Part shown: piece after piece, positions 6,103 through 7,366 of the stretch | How positions within the stretch are numbered: position 1 is the stretch's first letter | Layout: every line of letters begins with the position of its first letter | Origin: Deltaproteobacteria bacterium | GTDB lineage: Bacteria > Desulfobacterota > Desulfarculia > Adiutricales > JAGVGV01 | NCBI GenBank assembly: GCA_015233515.1 | Contig: JADFXS010000020.1 | Coordinates: forward strand, 16,778 to 24,143 | Length of the DNA stretch: 7,366 nucleotides | Direction of reading: 5' to 3' | Made by a program: the position numbers and the translations under genes | Notes under the pieces: model-generated | Databases searched by the model: none | What the model saw: the letters and a program-made list of their open reading frames with translations, nothing else | What the model was told of the DNA's origin: nothing

Positions 6103-6888
6103 CTACTTCAAGTGGACGACGAATACTTCCGCATCATCACCTTCTCCCAAGGGTCCGAATACGATGCTTTTCGGGTAATCCTTGACTTTCAGGTAATAAG
6201 AATCCGCGGTCGCTAGTTGGTTCTTGACCGCCCAGGCGGTATATTCGGTCTCCCCTAGCTGCAGTTTCAGCCCCTTCATGGCGTATTCCACGACGGACCT
6301 TTCCGGCAGCCGACTGGACGGACCGACACCGTGCACGCTGATTTCCCCGTTGGAGACTCCGAACATAACTCCGTTCCAGGAGTGCTTGGCAGCCGGCCCC
6401 ACTTCGAACCACTGGCCGATACCCTCCATGCCGTACACATCCAAACGATATTCCAGCGGAGGGTTTTTGATCGGCATATTGGCTTTGGCCACGATCTTGG
6501 GGCCTAGCCCGGCTCCGGCGGCGGCCAGGACATCCGCGCCTTTCAGCGGCGTGGGCAAGCTTTCGGCTTTAACTTCCCCGCCGGTGGTGGCCACCAGGAT
6601 TGGAAAGCCCTGACCCTTCTGAGCAAAAACCCCCAAGGCCAACATGGACAAGCCGTAGCGGATGTCTTCCTTGGCCAGGATTTCCGCCGACCCCACGATG
6701 ATCCACAAGGCGGTTTCTTTTTTGACCAGGTCTTCCCGTCCTTCGGCCCAGGACATTTTGAACAGGTTATCCCGCCAAAAGTGTCCGGCCGCGGCAAGAC
6801 CGTAGCTCGAGACCATTTGATATAGCTTTTTGGCCTGATCCTGATCTTTTTCCTTGTCCAGAACAGTGATCCATACGACTTTGTTCAT
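6103..6888 (-). CDS. Hypothetical soluble protein, 261 aa
   Basis: The frame extends to 6927, but the ATG at 6886-6888 has AAGGA (minus strand, 6895-6899) 6 nt upstream and starts a tidy MNKVVWITVLDK strand, so 261 aa is chosen. I do not recognise the family. There is no signal peptide or membrane segment. The N-terminal part (1-105) looks like an alpha/beta fold, with strands VVWITVL (4-10), ALWIIVGS (60-67) and FPILVATTGG (95-104) separated by charged helices. Residues about 110-140 are rich in Ala and Gly (ADVLAAAGAGLGP). The C-terminal half (145-261) is rich in predicted beta strands with Gly, Trp and Tyr. It lies 47 bp downstream of a PAAR-like ORF fragment and upstream of a lipoprotein gene, all on the same strand. 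Cargo or adaptor of a secretion system is possible, but nothing in the protein itself shows it. Confidence 0.75.
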   Translation of the reverse strand: MNKVVWITVLDKEKDQDQAKKLYQMVSSYGLAAAGHFWRDNLFKMSWAEGREDLVKKETALWIIVGSAEILAKEDIRYGLSMLALGVFAQKGQGFPILVATTGGEVKAESLPTPLKGADVLAAAGAGLGPKIVAKANMPIKNPPLEYRLDVYGMEGIGQWFEVGPAAKHSWNGVMFGVSNGEISVHGVGPSSRLPERSVVEYAMKGLKLQLGETEYTAWAVKNQLATADSYYLKVKDYPKSIVFGPLGEGDDAEVFVVHLK

Positions 6889-6935
6889 AAGATATCCTTT
6901 CGATTTAAGACTGATCTTTAAGACCAAGCTGGGTT

Positions 6936-7091
6936 TTAATGAGTTCGCCAGTTTTGACCTTTAATCGAAGCTCCCCGCGGCGCGCTACAGGGAATCTTCG
7001 ATATGTTAAGGCAGGGGGCCGGGACAGGTCCGGCCGGGGTAAGGCAGACATGGGGAAATCCCATATCCATACCCGATCCCATTGATAACAT
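6936..7091 (-). pseudogene. PAAR-like (DUF4150-type) short ORF, probably a decayed T6SS spike-tip gene
   Basis: A 51-codon minus-strand ORF, too short to be called routinely, with a GAGGTGAG ribosome-site-like run 8 nt before its ATG (7089-7091). Its residues 11-29, GFPHVCLTPAGPVPAPCLN, closely follow the opening of PAAR-like DUF4150 proteins, typically FPDVC.TP..PAGPVPIPYPN. PAAR-like proteins cap the VgrG spike of type VI secretion systems and carry effectors. Complete ones exceed about 100 aa. Here the similarity ends after CLNI and the frame stops at 6936-6938, so the gene seems truncated or frameshifted. TAAGGCAG occurs directly repeated at 7007-7014 and 7040-7047, exactly 33 bp apart and in frame, around a GGCCGG/CCGGCC hairpin, which is a likely spot for rearrangement. 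Assignment rests on one motif only. Confidence 0.45.
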
Positions 7092-7131
7092 GAATATAGC
7101 TCACCTCTTTAAAAAAAATAAACCCTGACCG

Positions 7132-7272
7132 CTAATTTAACAAATCCGCCAGATTATGCAAAAAGGTCATTTTCAGGCTAGCCGGATCCAGCTTGGTTTC
7201 CTCGAACGCCGCTTTATACACCAAACGCCGAACAGGTTGCGGCCTCGGACATCGGTTCGGACCAAACGGCTT
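7132..7272 (-). pseudogene. Possible transposase C-terminal remnant
   Basis: Between a stop at 7273-7275 and the stop TAG at 7132-7134, the minus strand stays open for 46 codons without an ATG-initiated gene. It ends in RRLVYKAAFEETKLDPASL followed by KMTFLHNLADLLN. The pattern of an Ala-rich helix, then LDP..L, then F.H.L near the C-terminus recalls the end of IS4-type transposases, where forms like ETGLDPDRLSFTHALR are common. Sequence upstream in this frame does not continue as transposase. Its place next to repeat copy 2 adds weak support. Too short for a firm call; a chance open frame remains possible. Confidence 0.3.
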
Positions 7273-7312
7273 TTACGCGATGAACCGAGGGGTATTCAAG
7301 CCGGCCGGCTCG

Positions 7313-7366
7313 CCTAAATCCACCATCAAATCGCGGATAGGGCGCGTAAATCCTAGGCGAAACGCG
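7313..7366 (+). repeat. 54-bp interspersed repeat, copy 2 (runs to the window edge)
   Basis: This copy is 53/54 identical to 2315-2368 and in the same orientation, about 5.0 kb apart. The match reaches the last base of the window, so the full repeat is probably longer and may carry the stem-loop seen right of copy 1. It adjoins a possible transposase remnant on the minus strand, as copy 1 adjoins the IS200-type remnant. Two direct copies bound the regulator, LarA-like, MITE and PAAR-side genes, so recombination between them could delete or amplify that 5-kb segment. Confidence 0.85.

Noticed and set aside
6911..7052. Alternative minus-strand ORF, MSALPRPDLSRPPALTYRRF and onward, ending just before the 261-aa gene
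   Set aside because: It overlaps the PAAR-like frame, which has the better ribosome site and a recognisable motif. It could be a frameshifted continuation, but nothing identifies it.
7049..7065. Small hairpin ATGGG/CCCAT as a riboswitch or terminator
   Set aside because: The stem is only 5 bp, there is no U-tract, and it lies inside the PAAR-like ORF.

Overview
The window looks like a bacterial chromosome segment with a catabolic gene cluster on the left and an accessory, repeat-rich region on the right. The organism cannot be fixed from the sequence. Strong AGGAG-type ribosome sites, mid-range GC, FCD-type GntR control, a LarA-family protein, IS200 and MITE debris and a PAAR-like fragment would all suit a Desulfobacterota-like anaerobe, but that is inference.

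Left half (1-4824, all genes on +). In order: the C-terminal two thirds of an enolase-superfamily protein (cut by the window edge), a GckA/MOFRL glycerate 2-kinase-family protein, about 540 bp of insertion-sequence debris, an FCD-type GntR regulator, and a LarA-family (DUF2088) nickel racemase/epimerase-like protein. The three enzymes would act on neighbouring carbons of one substrate: LarA-type inversion at C2 of a 2-hydroxy acid, phosphorylation of the 2-hydroxyl, and enolase-type elimination across C2-C3 to an enol phosphate. With D-glycerate this would simply be glycerate to PEP. However, the enolase has Asp for the catalytic Glu and Glu for the active-site His, and the kinase lacks the usual IASGPT segment. 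A different 2,3-dihydroxy or otherwise 3-substituted acid is therefore a serious possibility, and this is the best candidate for an undescribed pathway here.

Middle. The 2169-2707 gap holds a C-terminal scrap of an IS200/IS605 TnpA (catalytic Tyr helix kept, HUH half lost), a nested stem-loop, and a 54-bp sequence that recurs, 53/54 identical and in the same orientation, at the right end of the window. The convergent gap 4825-5162 holds a MITE-like palindrome of about 209 bp with 30-bp terminal inverted repeats (29/30) and a second, nested palindromic repeat inside.

Right half (5163-7366, all genes on -). Reading leftwards from the window end: the second copy of the 54-bp repeat, a possible transposase C-terminal scrap, a short ORF with a PAAR-like signature, a 261-aa soluble protein of unknown function, and a 267-aa Cys-rich lipoprotein. 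The layout recalls a type VI secretion PAAR/cargo/immunity island, but only the PAAR-like motif and the lipobox support that.

No tRNA, rRNA or CRISPR array was seen.
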